Of a DNA stretch of 64,000 nucleotides, positions 46,753 to 56,643 are shown one piece after another. Source of the DNA: Stutzerimonas kunmingensis (lineage in GTDB: Bacteria; Pseudomonadota; Gammaproteobacteria; Pseudomonadales; Pseudomonadaceae); contig NZ_PISM01000004.1 of assembly GCF_002929225.1 (NCBI RefSeq), forward strand, positions 930,001 through 994,000, in the 5' to 3' direction. The notes below the pieces were generated by a model, which worked only from the letters and a program-made list of their open reading frames with translations, was not told the DNA's origin and ran no database searches. The position numbers were made by a program, and so were the translations under genes. Every line of letters begins with the position of its first letter. Position 1 is the stretch's first letter.

Positions 46753-47424
46753 CTACGCGGTGGGCAAGGCGGGTCCTCCGCGCTCCACGGCTCGTTTGTA
46801 AGCGGGCCGCTGCTGTATCCGCTGCAAAAAATCCATCAGGCGTGGGCGACTCTCGTCCAGGCCGGCTCTGGCACGGGCAGCTTCCAGCGGGAAGCTCATC
46901 TGTATATCCGCTGCGCTGAACGTGTTGCCTGCAAACCAGTCGGCCTTCTCCAGTTCCGCTTCCATGTAATCGAGATGGGTCTTCAGTTGTGGCCCGATGA
47001 AGGCGCTGTTAGCGCCCTTGGCGATTGCGCGTGCGATGGGGCGAACAAAGAACGGCATCGGCCCATTGGCGACGCGGTCGAATACCAGCCGCAGTAGCAG
47101 TGGGGGCATCGCAGAGCCTTCCGCGTAGTGCATCCAGTAGCGAAAACGACGGTATTCCGGAGTGCCGCCCTGCGGCATCAGGCGTCCGTTGCCATAGCGT
47201 TCCAGCAGGTATTCGAGGATGGCTGCCGATTCGGCCAGCGTCAGGTCGTCGTCGGTGATCACCGGAGACTTGCCCAGTGGGTGTACGGCTTTCAGCTCTG
47301 CTGGCGCGAGCATGGTCTTCGGGTCGCGCGGGTAACGCTTCAGCTCGTAAAGCAGTTCCAGTTCTTCCAGAAGCCACAGGACGCGGTGCGAGCGGGAGTG
47401 GTTCAAGTGGTGGACGGTGATCAT
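46753..47424 (-). CDS. Glutathione S-transferase family protein
   Basis: 223 aa. Thioredoxin-like N-terminal domain (ITVHHLNHSRSHRVLWLLEELELLYELKRYPRD) with the SPVITDDDLTLAESAAILEYL glutathione site, and an all-helical C-terminal domain (WFAGNTFSAADIQMSFPLEA). The substrate is unknown. The histidine/serine-rich SRSHRVLW start is as in bacterial Gst proteins of the GstB type. Confidence 0.9.
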   Translation of the reverse strand: MITVHHLNHSRSHRVLWLLEELELLYELKRYPRDPKTMLAPAELKAVHPLGKSPVITDDDLTLAESAAILEYLLERYGNGRLMPQGGTPEYRRFRYWMHYAEGSAMPPLLLRLVFDRVANGPMPFFVRPIARAIAKGANSAFIGPQLKTHLDYMEAELEKADWFAGNTFSAADIQMSFPLEAARARAGLDESRPRLMDFLQRIQQRPAYKRAVERGGPALPTA

Positions 47425-47510
47425 GCCTGCTCCTCATGCGGGGACGTCGCAAGCATAGCCGCTCTGCAGAGCAGTGGCCGTTATGGCAGACTCCGCCGCC
47501 GAGGTGAACC

Positions 47511-48095
47511 ATGTCCCGTCCACGATGCTCACGCTGCCAGCGCCCGTCTTCCCTGTGCCTTTGCGCGCTGATACCTGCGCTGGATAGCCGTACCCAGGTG
47601 CTCGTCCTCCAGCATGCCAGTGAAGCGAGTCATGCGCTCAATACGGCGCGCCTGGCCGCGTTGGGGCTGCGCAATGCAGAACTGCGGGTGGGCGAGCGCT
47701 TCGAGGACGATTGCAATGCCGCACGGCCGAGCTACCTGTTATTTCCCGGGGAAGATGCCATGCCGCTCGAGAGTCTGGCCGATGCCGCCCAACCCTTGCG
47801 CCTGATCGTGCCGGATGGGACCTGGCGAAAGGCGCGCAAGATCCTGCATGTTAATCCATGGCTGACTGGGTTGCCGCGGGTCGCGCTGCCAGAAGGGCTG
47901 AGCTCCCGCTATCGCTTGCGCAAAGCGCCAATGCCCGGCGCGTTGTCGACCATCGAGGCGATCGTTACGGCACTTAACCTGCTGGAAAGCCCCAGCCGAT
48001 TCGATGAGTTGCTTTGTCCGTTCGACGCCTTGATCGAGGGCCAGATCGATGCGATGGGGCGGGAGGTATATCAGCGTAATCATGCCGACACCTAA
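47511..48095 (+). CDS. DTW domain tRNA-uridine aminocarboxypropyltransferase
   Basis: 194 aa. The N-terminal zinc cluster RCSRCQRPSSLCLC and the family motif DGTW in VPDGTWRKARKI (near 101-112) identify the DTW/TapT-type enzymes, which put a 3-amino-3-carboxypropyl group from SAM on uridine 47 of tRNA variable loops. LEALNLLESP-like C-terminal text is also typical. It is divergent from the GST gene. Confidence 0.88.
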   Translation: MSRPRCSRCQRPSSLCLCALIPALDSRTQVLVLQHASEASHALNTARLAALGLRNAELRVGERFEDDCNAARPSYLLFPGEDAMPLESLADAAQPLRLIVPDGTWRKARKILHVNPWLTGLPRVALPEGLSSRYRLRKAPMPGALSTIEAIVTALNLLESPSRFDELLCPFDALIEGQIDAMGREVYQRNHADT

Positions 48096-48134
48096 GGTAT
48101 GCGAGCGAAAGCGCTATGGCCGTGCGGAGCTGAT

Positions 48135-48554
48135 TTACCTGAAGCCAGTGTCATTGCTGACCGGCAATGTTTTCTGCCTGAGGATGTAGAGCGTCACCAG
48201 CGTCGCGCTTAGTAGCATCCCGATGCGGGCCCACATCAGTGGCACCAGCCAGCAGGATATGCCGATGCTTATCCACATGGTGGCGATGGCGTATACCTTG
48301 CCCTTGAGCGGAATACCGTTCCCTTCCAGGTAGTCACGAAACCACGGACCGAGCCGTGGGTGGCCTACCAGCCAGTCATAGAAACGTTGCGAGCTACGCA
48401 CGAAACAGGCCGCGGCCAGCAGCAGGAATGGCGTGGTCGGCAGGACGGGCAGGAAGATGCCGACGACGCCCAGCACAACGGCCAGCCAGCCGACGCCGAG
48501 CAGGATCGATCGGATCAGAGGGTTGCGATGCTGCCGGATATCGCGATGGGCCAT
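48135..48554 (-). CDS. DUF454/YbaN family inner-membrane protein
   Basis: 139 aa. Two to three membrane helices, with the family text LGVVGIFLPVLPTTPFLLLAAACFVRSSQRFYDWLVGHPRLGPWFRDY and KGKVYAIATMWISI. YbaN-type proteins have no firm function. Convergent with the DTW gene (39-base gap). Confidence 0.88.
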   Translation of the reverse strand: MAHRDIRQHRNPLIRSILLGVGWLAVVLGVVGIFLPVLPTTPFLLLAAACFVRSSQRFYDWLVGHPRLGPWFRDYLEGNGIPLKGKVYAIATMWISIGISCWLVPLMWARIGMLLSATLVTLYILRQKTLPVSNDTGFR

Positions 48555-48793
48555 GGTACTAGTCAGCCCGGTTCTTCGATTCGCTGCGATCTGTGCGCGG
48601 CTGGCTCACGTCAGCGTCGTCAGATATTCGCGATGGGCATCGAAATGAGCAGAACAATGCCTTTCCCTCCTGTGGTGCTAGCCAGCGGGACAGGTCCGGC
48701 AGTGGGGCGACGCGCCGGCGACTGCGCTCCGGCAGTCGCACCGTTGCAGGTGAGCGTGACGCCCACCTTGACGCTTGGCCATGTCGCAGCCGG

Positions 48794-49381
48794 TCAGTGG
48801 CGACGCGGCTTGAGCAGGGCTGGCTTTTCCTCGGGGGCATGGCAGATCAGGTAGAGGGCCGTCAGTAGCTCGGGGATCTGCGCCACCATTTCGTCGACCA
48901 GCTCCGGGTTGTCGGCGATATCGGCGAATTCCGGTTGCTCGTCGAACAGGCCCGAACCGACCATGATCGGCAGCAGCAGTTCGCTGACTTCCTCTTCGGA
49001 GTCCTCGAACCAGATCGCCTCGCGCATGAACACGCCTTCCATGAAGCCGATGCACCAACCGCGCAGATCGGATTCATCCGGCTCTTCACCCAGGTCCAGG
49101 TCGCACGGCAGTTCCATGTCCTCGTCACTGGCCAGCTGGCGAGCAATATGTGCCTTGAGCTGAACCAGCGTGGCCTCGATGGCTTCCCGCTCGGTGTCGT
49201 CCTTGTACTTGGGTGGTTCGGAGAACAGCGCGTCGATCCATTCACGCTCGGGCACCTGTTCGGAGCAGATGCACAGCGCTGTCAGGTAGCCATGGGCGGC
49301 GATGTAATCCAGTGCTTCCTCGTGCAGGTCATCTGCATCAAGAAAGACTTGCAGGCGGGCGAGTTGCTCGGCGAATGACAT
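48794..49381 (-). CDS. YecA/YgfB (UPF0149) family protein
   Basis: 195 aa, very acidic and helical: [35 protein letters not shown] at the N-terminus and [18 protein letters not shown] in the middle. The usual C-terminal SEC-C zinc motif of longer YecA proteins is absent. Function unknown. Divergent from recQ. The 239 bases between it and the DUF454 gene show nothing clear. Confidence 0.85.
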   Translation of the reverse strand: MSFAEQLARLQVFLDADDLHEEALDYIAAHGYLTALCICSEQVPEREWIDALFSEPPKYKDDTEREAIEATLVQLKAHIARQLASDEDMELPCDLDLGEEPDESDLRGWCIGFMEGVFMREAIWFEDSEEEVSELLLPIMVGSGLFDEQPEFADIADNPELVDEMVAQIPELLTALYLICHAPEEKPALLKPRRH

Positions 49382-49488
49382 CGGGAACTACCTTGGGGGC
49401 TGGAAGACAACCCGGATTCTAGACGAGGCGCGGGGCGCAGGCTACTCGTGCCTTCGGATGACGCCTCGTCCGTATTGGCCGCGCGATC

Positions 49489-49517
49489 CTGAACTCCATG
49501 GTTCGCTCGCGTATACT
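49489..49517 (+). promoter_or_regulatory. Possible sigma-70 promoter of recQ
   Basis: A good -10 box TATACT (49512-49517) with a weak CTGAAC at the -35 place, 17-base spacing, 24 bases before the recQ ATG. Confidence 0.4.
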
Positions 49518-49541
49518 GCGCGCCTTGTTTCGGAGACCGGC

Positions 49542-51665
49542 ATGCTCGACCAGGCACAGCGCATCCTTAAAGACGTATTCGGCTACGACGCGTTTCGTGG
49601 CAACCAGGGCGCGATCATCGAGCGTGTCGGCAGTGGCGGCGATGCGCTGGTACTGATGCCGACCGGCGGCGGCAAGTCCCTGTGCTACCAGGTTCCGGCG
49701 CTCTTGCGCGAAGGACTGGCGGTGGTGGTTTCGCCGCTGATCGCGCTGATGGACGACCAGGTCGCGACACTCGACGAGCTGGGCGTCTCGGCCGTTGCGC
49801 TCAACTCGACGCTGAGCGCCGATGAGCAGCGCGAGATCGCTGAGCGCATCCGGCGCAGCGAGATCAAGATGCTCTATCTCGCGCCTGAGCGGCTGGTGCA
49901 GCCCCGCATGCTGGCGTTCCTGCAGCGGCTGGAGATCGCCCTGTTTGCCATCGACGAGGCCCATTGCGTCTCCCAGTGGGGGCACGACTTCCGTCCCGAG
50001 TACATGCAGCTGGGCCAGCTGGCCGAACTGTTTCCTGGCGTGCCGCGTATTGCGCTGACCGCGACGGCGGACAAGCGGACGCGGGAAGAAATCGTCCAGC
50101 GTCTGCATCTGGAGAACGCCGAACGGTTTCTCTCCAGTTTCGACCGACCGAACATCTTCTATCGCATCGTGCCCAAGGAGCAGCCGCGCAAGCAGCTGCT
50201 GGGTTTCCTAGCCGAACGCCGCGGCGATGCCGGCATTGTCTATTGCATGTCGCGCAAGAAGGTCGATGACCTGGCTGCGTTCCTCAGCGAGCAGGGCTTT
50301 CCGGCACTGCCATATCACGCGGGCCTGCCCAACGAGCTGCGCGCCTATCACCAGAAGCGTTTCCTCAACGAGGAAGGCCTGATCATGGTCGCGACCATCG
50401 CCTTCGGCATGGGGATCGACAAGCCCAACGTGCGCTTCGTCGCCCACCTCGATCTGCCCAAGTCGCTGGAAGCCTACTATCAGGAAACCGGACGGGCAGG
50501 GCGCGACGGGCTGCCTGCCGACGCCTGGATGGCCTATGGCCTGCAGGATGTGATCTTCCTCAAGCAGATGCTCAACAACTCAGAGGGTGATGAGCGGCAC
50601 AAGCGGGTCGAGCAGCACAAGCTCGATGCCATGCTGGCGCTTTGCGAGGAAACCCGCTGCCGGCGCCAGGCGCTGCTCGCGTATTTCGATGAAGAGCTGC
50701 CCAAGCCCTGCGGCCATTGCGACAACTGCGTCGATGGCGTGCAGACCTGGAATGCCACCGAGCCCGCCCGTCAGGCGCTATCGGCGATCTACCGCAGCGG
50801 CCAGCGTTACGGCGTCGGCCATCTGGTGGACATCCTCCTCGGGCGTGACAATGACAAGGTCCGCGGCTTGGGCCATCAGCATCTGTCGGTGTTCGGTATG
50901 GGCAAGGCGCTGGCTGAGGCTGAGTGGCGTTCGCTGTTTCGCCAGCTGGTGGCGCGCGGGCTGGCGGACGTTGACCTGGATGGTTTCGGTGGGCTGCGTC
51001 TGAGTGACAGCTGCCGGCCATTGCTGCGTGGAGAGGTGAGCCTCGAACTTCGCCGTGATCTGACCAGCAAGGCACCGAAGCCGGCAGCCAGTGCCGCCAG
51101 CCAGCTGGTGCGCAGCGAGGAACGGGAAACCTGGGAAGCGCTGCGCACCTTGCGCCGCAAACTGGCCGAAGAACACGGTGTGCCGCCGTATGTGATTTTC
51201 CCGGATGCCACGCTGCTGGAGATGCTACGCAGCCAGCCGGCCTCGCTGTCGGACATGGCCACCATCAGCGGTGTCGGCGCGCGCAAGCTGGAGCGCTACG
51301 GTCAGGCCTTCCTGGAGGTACTGCAAGGCAGCGTCGAAGTGGCCAAGTCACCTGCCGATATACGACACGAATTGATCACGCTGGCGCGCGCAGGCATGAC
51401 CCCTGCACAGATCGCGCGTCAGCTCGACTGCAGTGAGAAGAACGTCTACGCAATGCTCGCCGAAGCCATCGGTCTGCAACAGCTGAGCCTAGAACAGGCG
51501 CTGGATCTGCCCGAGGATCTGCTCGGGGAAATCCAGGAGGCCTTTCTCGACGGCGAGGGCGAGCTGCCACCGGTGAGCGCCGTGGCCGAGCAGTTCGCTG
51601 GGCGGGTACCCGAACAGGTGCTTTATTGCGTGCGTGCCGCACTGCAGGTCGAGTTCGAATTGTAA
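49542..51665 (+). CDS. recQ: ATP-dependent DNA helicase RecQ
   Basis: 707 aa from the ATG at 49542. Walker [13 protein letters not shown], Walker [18 protein letters not shown] with the aromatic-rich loop, motif [12 protein letters not shown], the zinc site [24 protein letters not shown], a winged helix, and an HRDC domain ([19 protein letters not shown]...[13 protein letters not shown]). An extra C-terminal part with a helix-turn-helix-like segment ([22 protein letters not shown]) lengthens it beyond the E. coli protein, as often in Pseudomonas. It unwinds DNA 3' to 5' in recombination and repair. Confidence 0.95.
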   Translation: MLDQAQRILKDVFGYDAFRGNQGAIIERVGSGGDALVLMPTGGGKSLCYQVPALLREGLAVVVSPLIALMDDQVATLDELGVSAVALNSTLSADEQREIAERIRRSEIKMLYLAPERLVQPRMLAFLQRLEIALFAIDEAHCVSQWGHDFRPEYMQLGQLAELFPGVPRIALTATADKRTREEIVQRLHLENAERFLSSFDRPNIFYRIVPKEQPRKQLLGFLAERRGDAGIVYCMSRKKVDDLAAFLSEQGFPALPYHAGLPNELRAYHQKRFLNEEGLIMVATIAFGMGIDKPNVRFVAHLDLPKSLEAYYQETGRAGRDGLPADAWMAYGLQDVIFLKQMLNNSEGDERHKRVEQHKLDAMLALCEETRCRRQALLAYFDEELPKPCGHCDNCVDGVQTWNATEPARQALSAIYRSGQRYGVGHLVDILLGRDNDKVRGLGHQHLSVFGMGKALAEAEWRSLFRQLVARGLADVDLDGFGGLRLSDSCRPLLRGEVSLELRRDLTSKAPKPAASAASQLVRSEERETWEALRTLRRKLAEEHGVPPYVIFPDATLLEMLRSQPASLSDMATISGVGARKLERYGQAFLEVLQGSVEVAKSPADIRHELITLARAGMTPAQIARQLDCSEKNVYAMLAEAIGLQQLSLEQALDLPEDLLGEIQEAFLDGEGELPPVSAVAEQFAGRVPEQVLYCVRAALQVEFEL

Positions 51666-51814
51666 CCAGGTGCATCCCTGCAGCTCGGTCGGAAGCTGCT
51701 GCGACAGCGGGTGTCTGCCGGGCTGCAACGCCCGCCGTGCCATCATTACGACTTCTGTCGCTCGATCAGGGATCGAAGGTCGTCTTGCCTGCTTTCCGGA
51801 GCTGTGGTTAGCTC

Positions 51815-51827
51815 ACTAATAATTAGT
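51815..51827. promoter_or_regulatory. Palindromic operator candidate in front of the marR-type gene
   Basis: ACTAAT-A-ATTAGT is a perfect 13-base palindrome, 20 bases before the regulator's ATG. A/T-rich inverted repeats of this size at the -10 region are typical of MarR/SlyA autoregulatory operators. Such A/T-rich text stands out in this GC-rich DNA. Confidence 0.6.
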
Positions 51828-51847
51828 TTTTGCAGGAATGGCCGTAC

Positions 51848-52279
51848 ATGTACGCCGAGCAACATCGCTTTGCCATGCAATTGGCGCAACTTTCTCGTGG
51901 CTGGCGCGCTGAACTGGATCGACGCCTGGCTGATCTCGGACTCTCGCAGGCGCGCTGGCTGGTGCTGTTGCACCTGGCCCGTTTCGATCACGAACCCACC
52001 CAGCGCGAGCTGGCCCAAAGCGTTGCCGTTGAAGGGCCGACGCTGGCCCGCTTGCTCGATAGTCTCGAAGCGCAGGGGCTGGTGCATCGCAAGGCGTCTG
52101 CAGAGGATCGCCGGGCCAAACGTATTTCCCTGGGTGCGCCGGCACGGCCGCTGATCGAGAAGATCGAGGCGATTTCCACACAGGTGCGTCAGGAAGCCTT
52201 TGCCGGGATCGACGAGGAAGATCTGCGCAAGTGCCAGCAGGTGCATGCACGGATCCTGGCCAATCTCGACCGGCGCTGA
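51848..52279 (+). CDS. MarR family transcriptional regulator, SlyA-like
   Basis: 143 aa from the ATG at 51848 (AGGAA upstream); a TTG at 51830 would add 6 residues. Winged helix: LGLSQARWLVLLHL, the recognition helix area QRELAQSVAVEGPTLARLLDSLEAQGL and the wing DRRAKRISL. It has no cysteine, so it is not of the OhrR redox type. The gene stands alone, convergent with plpD; a palindrome upstream suggests autoregulation. Confidence 0.9.
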   Translation: MYAEQHRFAMQLAQLSRGWRAELDRRLADLGLSQARWLVLLHLARFDHEPTQRELAQSVAVEGPTLARLLDSLEAQGLVHRKASAEDRRAKRISLGAPARPLIEKIEAISTQVRQEAFAGIDEEDLRKCQQVHARILANLDRR

Positions 52280-52298
52280 TCCAGGCCGGGCACGCCGG

Positions 52299-54485
52299 CT
52301 AGAAGCTGCGCCCCAGATTCATGTACAGCGCCTGTTCGTCCTCGTCATTGAAGCCGTAGCCGAAGTTCAGTGGCCCCAGTGGCGTGTCGTAGCCGAGAAA
52401 GATGCTCGCGGCGTTGATATAGCCGCTGTCGAAGGCATTGTCGGCATTCCAGGCGCGACCGCGCTCCAGTGATCCACCGAGATAGAGCGGGAAGTCCAGC
52501 GGCTGAAACGCTCGCGGCGTCACGCGACGGTAGTACACCATGCGCGCCAGGCTGACGTTCTGGCCGGCCAGGGCATCCTGACGGAAGCCCGACAGCTGAC
52601 GCGCGCCGCCAAGCAGAAAGCTCGACGTCACCACTTCCGCGTCATCCAGCGTGCGGCCATAGCGGCCACCGAGCACCCAGGTGTTGGCACCGTGACTGAG
52701 TGCCTTGTCCAGCTTGAGGTGCCACTGTCGATAACGCTGGTCCGAACTCAGGCTGGGGTCGTACTGACGCATGGTCAGGCGGATATCCTCGCCTTCGCGG
52801 GGAAAGTCGATGTTGTCGAGGGTGTCGAACGAGTACTGCAGCTCGTAGTAGCCCTCGGTAAAGCTGAAGTCGGGTAGATCCTGTTCGCCGATTCGCACAT
52901 CGGCCTCACCCCAGGCCTGGCCGATTCCAAAGCGGATCTCGCCATTATTGGCGATCTGTCTGCCGAGATTGAGACCGTAGCCGTAGCGTTGCAGGCGGTA
53001 CTCGGCAATCGGATCGTTGTCGAGAATGGACTCGACGTTCTGCGCCTCGAGGAACAGATTCGGCGCGACGAACCAGCGCGAGCCGGCATCCAGCGGCTGG
53101 TAGAACTCGCTGTAGAGTTCCTGCCGATCACCCAGCTGCAGCCGGGTAAGCCACTCGGCACCCAGTTCGTTGATGCCGTTCTTCCGATAACTCGCACCGA
53201 GGTTGAATACGCTGTCGCCGCGGAAGTCGTCGGACAGGCTCAGGCCCAGTCGCAGGTAATCGGTGCCGGTGCGCTTCTCGCGGGCGTTGATGACCAACGT
53301 ATTGCCGAGCTTGCCGCGTTGAACGCGATATTCCACGCGCTCGAAATAGTCCAGGCCATAGAGGGTGCCCATGTCCTTCTGCAGGTCCTCCAGATCCAGC
53401 GGTTCACCAATCGGCTGGCGGACATGCCGGCGGATCACCGCATCGCTGACCTTCGAGTCGTTCTCCACCCTAATAGCGGTGATGACCGGTGTTCGCGGGT
53501 CGCTGGAGCGCGCAAGGCTCAGTGCCGGATTGCCACCGGTGGTGATGCGCATTTCGGCAAGACGTCCCTCCAGAGCCAACGTGGCACGGTAGCCGGCATC
53601 GACCAGCTGTTCGGCGCGGGCGAAGTCGGTGGAGCCGTAAGCGGCCAACGGCGGCTGGATCAGAAGGTCCTGCGACTGCAGGGTGGCCAGCTGCGCTTCG
53701 GAGTTGCGGCGGGTCATCATGGTGGTGGTCTGGTTGAGCACGTCGACTACTGTCAGCAATTCCTTGCGCGGCTTGAGCGGCGTGCCGATGTCCACCACGA
53801 TCAGGCGGTCGACACCCATGTCGCGTGCCACGTCCATCGGGATGTTGTCGACCATGCCGCCATCCACCAGCAGGCGGCCGTCCAGCTCCACCGGTGCGAA
53901 CACGGCCGGAATCGACATGCTGGCGCGAATCACCTGGGGCAGGTGGCCGCTGCGGAAGACCACCTTTTCATCGTTGGCAATATCCGTGGCCACCGCACGG
54001 AAGGGGATCGGCAGCTGGTCGAAGTCGCGGGTGTCGCTGGCGTGCACCAGCAGGCGCTCGAGCAGCAGCGCGAGGTTCTGCCCTTGAATCACGCCCAGCG
54101 GCAGGCCGAGGCTGCCGTCGTCGCGGAAGCTGAGCTTCTGCTTGATGAGGAAATCACGGTCGTCCTGCTTGCGGCGGTAGGGGATGTCCTGGCGCGGCGG
54201 ATCGTCGGACAGCACTTGCTGCCAGTCGAGGGTCAATGCCAGGCGCTCGAGTTCGGCAACGCTATAGCCTGCTGCGTATAACCCGCCGACCACCGCGCCC
54301 ATGCTGGTGCCGGCGATGGCGTCGATGCGTACGCCTTGTTCTTCCAGCGCCTTGAGCACGCCGACATGAGCCAGCCCGCGCGCCGCACCGCCAGACAGGA
54401 CGAGCCCGGTCTTCGGCTGAGCCGGCTCGGCGAACAGCGGCGGCAGGGTTAACAGCATCAGCAGGGAAACGAACAGGCGGAGCAT
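52299..54485 (-). CDS. plpD: Patatin-like phospholipase with outer-membrane barrel, PlpD type (type Vd secretion)
   Basis: 728 aa from the ATG at 54485, the length of P. aeruginosa PlpD. Signal peptide (about 1-19), then a patatin domain with LSGGAARGLAHVG, nucleophile S61 in GTSMG and the dyad aspartate D208 in VDGGMVDN. A POTRA-like domain follows (SKVSDAVIRRHVRQPIGEPLD) and a C-terminal 16-stranded barrel of the Omp85 family. The barrel is thought to move or display the lipase on the surface. All catalytic residues are present. Confidence 0.95.
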   Translation of the reverse strand: MLRLFVSLLMLLTLPPLFAEPAQPKTGLVLSGGAARGLAHVGVLKALEEQGVRIDAIAGTSMGAVVGGLYAAGYSVAELERLALTLDWQQVLSDDPPRQDIPYRRKQDDRDFLIKQKLSFRDDGSLGLPLGVIQGQNLALLLERLLVHASDTRDFDQLPIPFRAVATDIANDEKVVFRSGHLPQVIRASMSIPAVFAPVELDGRLLVDGGMVDNIPMDVARDMGVDRLIVVDIGTPLKPRKELLTVVDVLNQTTTMMTRRNSEAQLATLQSQDLLIQPPLAAYGSTDFARAEQLVDAGYRATLALEGRLAEMRITTGGNPALSLARSSDPRTPVITAIRVENDSKVSDAVIRRHVRQPIGEPLDLEDLQKDMGTLYGLDYFERVEYRVQRGKLGNTLVINAREKRTGTDYLRLGLSLSDDFRGDSVFNLGASYRKNGINELGAEWLTRLQLGDRQELYSEFYQPLDAGSRWFVAPNLFLEAQNVESILDNDPIAEYRLQRYGYGLNLGRQIANNGEIRFGIGQAWGEADVRIGEQDLPDFSFTEGYYELQYSFDTLDNIDFPREGEDIRLTMRQYDPSLSSDQRYRQWHLKLDKALSHGANTWVLGGRYGRTLDDAEVVTSSFLLGGARQLSGFRQDALAGQNVSLARMVYYRRVTPRAFQPLDFPLYLGGSLERGRAWNADNAFDSGYINAASIFLGYDTPLGPLNFGYGFNDEDEQALYMNLGRSF

Positions 54486-54554
54486 GGCTGAACCGGGGAA
54501 GGGTGGAGAGGCGGCTATTATAGGCTGCCGTATCCCCCTTCGGAGCTGTCCTGA

Positions 54555-54836
54555 ATGACCGCAAGCAAACCGGAAATCGTCATTACGTATTGCACCCAGT
54601 GTCAGTGGCTGCTGCGTGCTGCCTGGCTCGCACAGGAGCTGCTGTCGACCTTTGCCGATGACCTGGGCCGCGTCTGTCTGGTGCCCGCCACAGGTGGCAC
54701 CTTCCATATCAGCTGCGATGGCGTGCAGATCTGGGAGCGCAAGCTCGACGGCGGCTTTCCCGAGGCGAAGGAGCTCAAGCAGCGCGTGCGTGATCGCATC
54801 GACCCGCAGCGCTCGTTGGGGCATAACGACCGCTGA
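54555..54836 (+). CDS. SelT/SelW/SelH family (Rdx-type) thioredoxin-fold protein
   Basis: 93 aa. The CxxC redox motif is C13-TQ-C16 in ITYCTQCQWLLRA, followed by the Rdx fold (GGTFHISCDGVQIWERKLDGGFPEAKELKQRVRDRI). In animals the first or second cysteine is selenocysteine; here both are cysteine codons. The substrate is unknown. It is divergent from plpD with 69 bases between. Confidence 0.9.
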   Translation: MTASKPEIVITYCTQCQWLLRAAWLAQELLSTFADDLGRVCLVPATGGTFHISCDGVQIWERKLDGGFPEAKELKQRVRDRIDPQRSLGHNDR

Positions 54837-54839
54837 GCG

Positions 54840-55718
54840 TCAGCTGGCCAGTTTCGGAACGACACTCGGCGGGCTTTTCAAGCGGCTGGTAACCACGCTG
54901 GCGGTGATGATCAAGGCGCCGCCGAGCAGCATGCGCAGTGTTGGCTGCTCGCCGAACAGCCACCAGGCGAAGGCGATGCCGTAGACCGGTTCGAGAGCGA
55001 AGATCACCGACGTCGTACGCGCCTTCAGGACCCGCAGGCTAGCGACGAACAGGCTGTGTGCGAGTCCGGTGCAGAGCACGCCGAGCAGAGCCAGCCAGAG
55101 CCAGTCCTGCGCGGGTATCGCAGGTATCGCCGACCAGCTGAATGGCAGCAGGGCTGCGAGGATCGCCAGGTTCTGCCAGAGCGCCGAGCGAACCGGATCG
55201 AGGCCGCGGGTGACGGCACGGTTGAGCAGCGACAGGAACGCGAACAGCAGGCCGGAAAGCACACCGTAGAGCAATCCTGCAGTCGGTCCGCTGCTGAGAT
55301 CGAACGCCGGCGCGACAAGCAGCAGGCCGGCACAGACCAGCCCGACCATGGCGAACTCGATGGCGCGGGTGCGTTCGCGGAACAACAGGCCTTCGAGCAG
55401 CACGGTGAAGGCGGGGAAGCTGGCAAAGCCCAGGGTCGCAATGCCGACGCCAGCGATCTTCACTGCGATGAAGAACGTCAACCAGTGCGCACCCAGCAAC
55501 AGCCCGCCCAAGGCCAGACCGCCACGCTGCCGCCAGTTTGGCGTCGCCCCGCTGGGTCGCAGCAACTGCGCCACCAGTAGCAGGGCCAACACGGCGAACA
55601 GTGCACGACCTAAGGTGATGATCAGCGCCGAGCTTTCGGCCAGTTTTCCGAGCACGCCGGACAGGCCGAACATCAGCGCGCCGAGATGGATGGCCAACAG
55701 GGCGTTGCGCGGCGTCAT
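54840..55718 (-). CDS. DMT superfamily transporter (EamA)
   Basis: 292 aa from the ATG at 55718; a GTG at 55730 is also possible. Ten hydrophobic helices in two EamA repeats (LIITLGRALFAVLALLLVAQL, SVIFALEPVYGIAFAWWLFGEQPTLRMLLGGALII). The stop is 3 bases from the stop of the Rdx gene, so the two genes are convergent. Substrate unknown. Confidence 0.88.
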   Translation of the reverse strand: MTPRNALLAIHLGALMFGLSGVLGKLAESSALIITLGRALFAVLALLLVAQLLRPSGATPNWRQRGGLALGGLLLGAHWLTFFIAVKIAGVGIATLGFASFPAFTVLLEGLLFRERTRAIEFAMVGLVCAGLLLVAPAFDLSSGPTAGLLYGVLSGLLFAFLSLLNRAVTRGLDPVRSALWQNLAILAALLPFSWSAIPAIPAQDWLWLALLGVLCTGLAHSLFVASLRVLKARTTSVIFALEPVYGIAFAWWLFGEQPTLRMLLGGALIITASVVTSRLKSPPSVVPKLAS

Positions 55719-55844
55719 GGAACGATCCACCCGAGCGAGTGGTGTGTGCGTGCGGTGTGGTGTGAACGGATGAGTAGGGTCATGGCTACTGAACCTTGCG
55801 AATCAGGACCATGCTAGGCCGTGGCTTGGAGTGTGTCTGTCGCG

Positions 55845-56603
55845 TCAGTCACCGGTTTTGTCGCGCAGCTCGCGTCGCAGTGCGCGGGGTGCGCAGCCTC
55901 GTGCGCGAACCAGTGCGGCGGTGAAGGCGCTTTGCGAGGCATAGCCCACCTGCGCGGCGATCTCGCCGATCGGCAGGAGGGTGTCCTGCAACAGCGCCTC
56001 GGCATGCTGCAAGCGGCGCTGGCGTACGTGTTCCATCGGCGTTCGGCCCGTCTCGCGAAGAAAGCGCGCGTGCAGACCTGCCACCGACAACCCGGCGATA
56101 CGGGCCAGGTCGGCAACCTGAAGTGGGTGGGATAGATGCTGATCGATGAAGGCGTCGATAGCGGCGACCGGCAGCGCGTGTTGGTCATGGTGGATATGTT
56201 GTCCACTGGCCAGACTGGCGAGCAGGAGTACGGCGCCCTGTTCGGCAATCAATGGATCATTGATCGGGCTGTGCGCCAGCCAGGCGACCAGGCGCTGCTG
56301 GCTGGCGTTCAGGCGCACGGTATCCGGTCGATCGATCAGACGCAGGCTGGGTTCGGTGTGGTGGCCCAAGCGCTGACGAACCCAGCTCTCCGACGGGAGA
56401 TCGAGCACCAGGCAGTGACTGCCGGTGACACTGGCACAGGCATGGTGAGTGGCGGACGGAATTACCGCGAGACTCTGCTCGCCGACGCGGCTGCCGCGCC
56501 CGGCAATCTCGAATTCCAGCAGTCCTTTCAGGCCGAACACCAGTTGCGGGTGTTCGTGGCTATGGGCGATGAGGTGGTGATGGTAGTTGCGCAGCGATAG
56601 CAT
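55845..56603 (-). CDS. AraC family transcriptional regulator
   Basis: 252 aa from the ATG at 56603. N-terminal cupin-like sensor domain (HSHEHPQLVFGLKGLLEFEIAG) and a C-terminal pair of helix-turn-helices (LQVADLARIAGLSVAGLHARFLRETGRTPMEHV and GEIAAQVGYASQSAFTAALVRARGCAPRALRR). An in-frame ATG at 56711 would extend the gene into the repeat at 56644-56775, so I prefer the shorter start. The target is unknown, though the EamA gene downstream is a candidate. Confidence 0.85.
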   Translation of the reverse strand: MLSLRNYHHHLIAHSHEHPQLVFGLKGLLEFEIAGRGSRVGEQSLAVIPSATHHACASVTGSHCLVLDLPSESWVRQRLGHHTEPSLRLIDRPDTVRLNASQQRLVAWLAHSPINDPLIAEQGAVLLLASLASGQHIHHDQHALPVAAIDAFIDQHLSHPLQVADLARIAGLSVAGLHARFLRETGRTPMEHVRQRRLQHAEALLQDTLLPIGEIAAQVGYASQSAFTAALVRARGCAPRALRRELRDKTGD

Positions 56604-56643
56604 CTGGCGGCTGTCCCGAAGCAGGCCCGCTGACCATTGGTCT

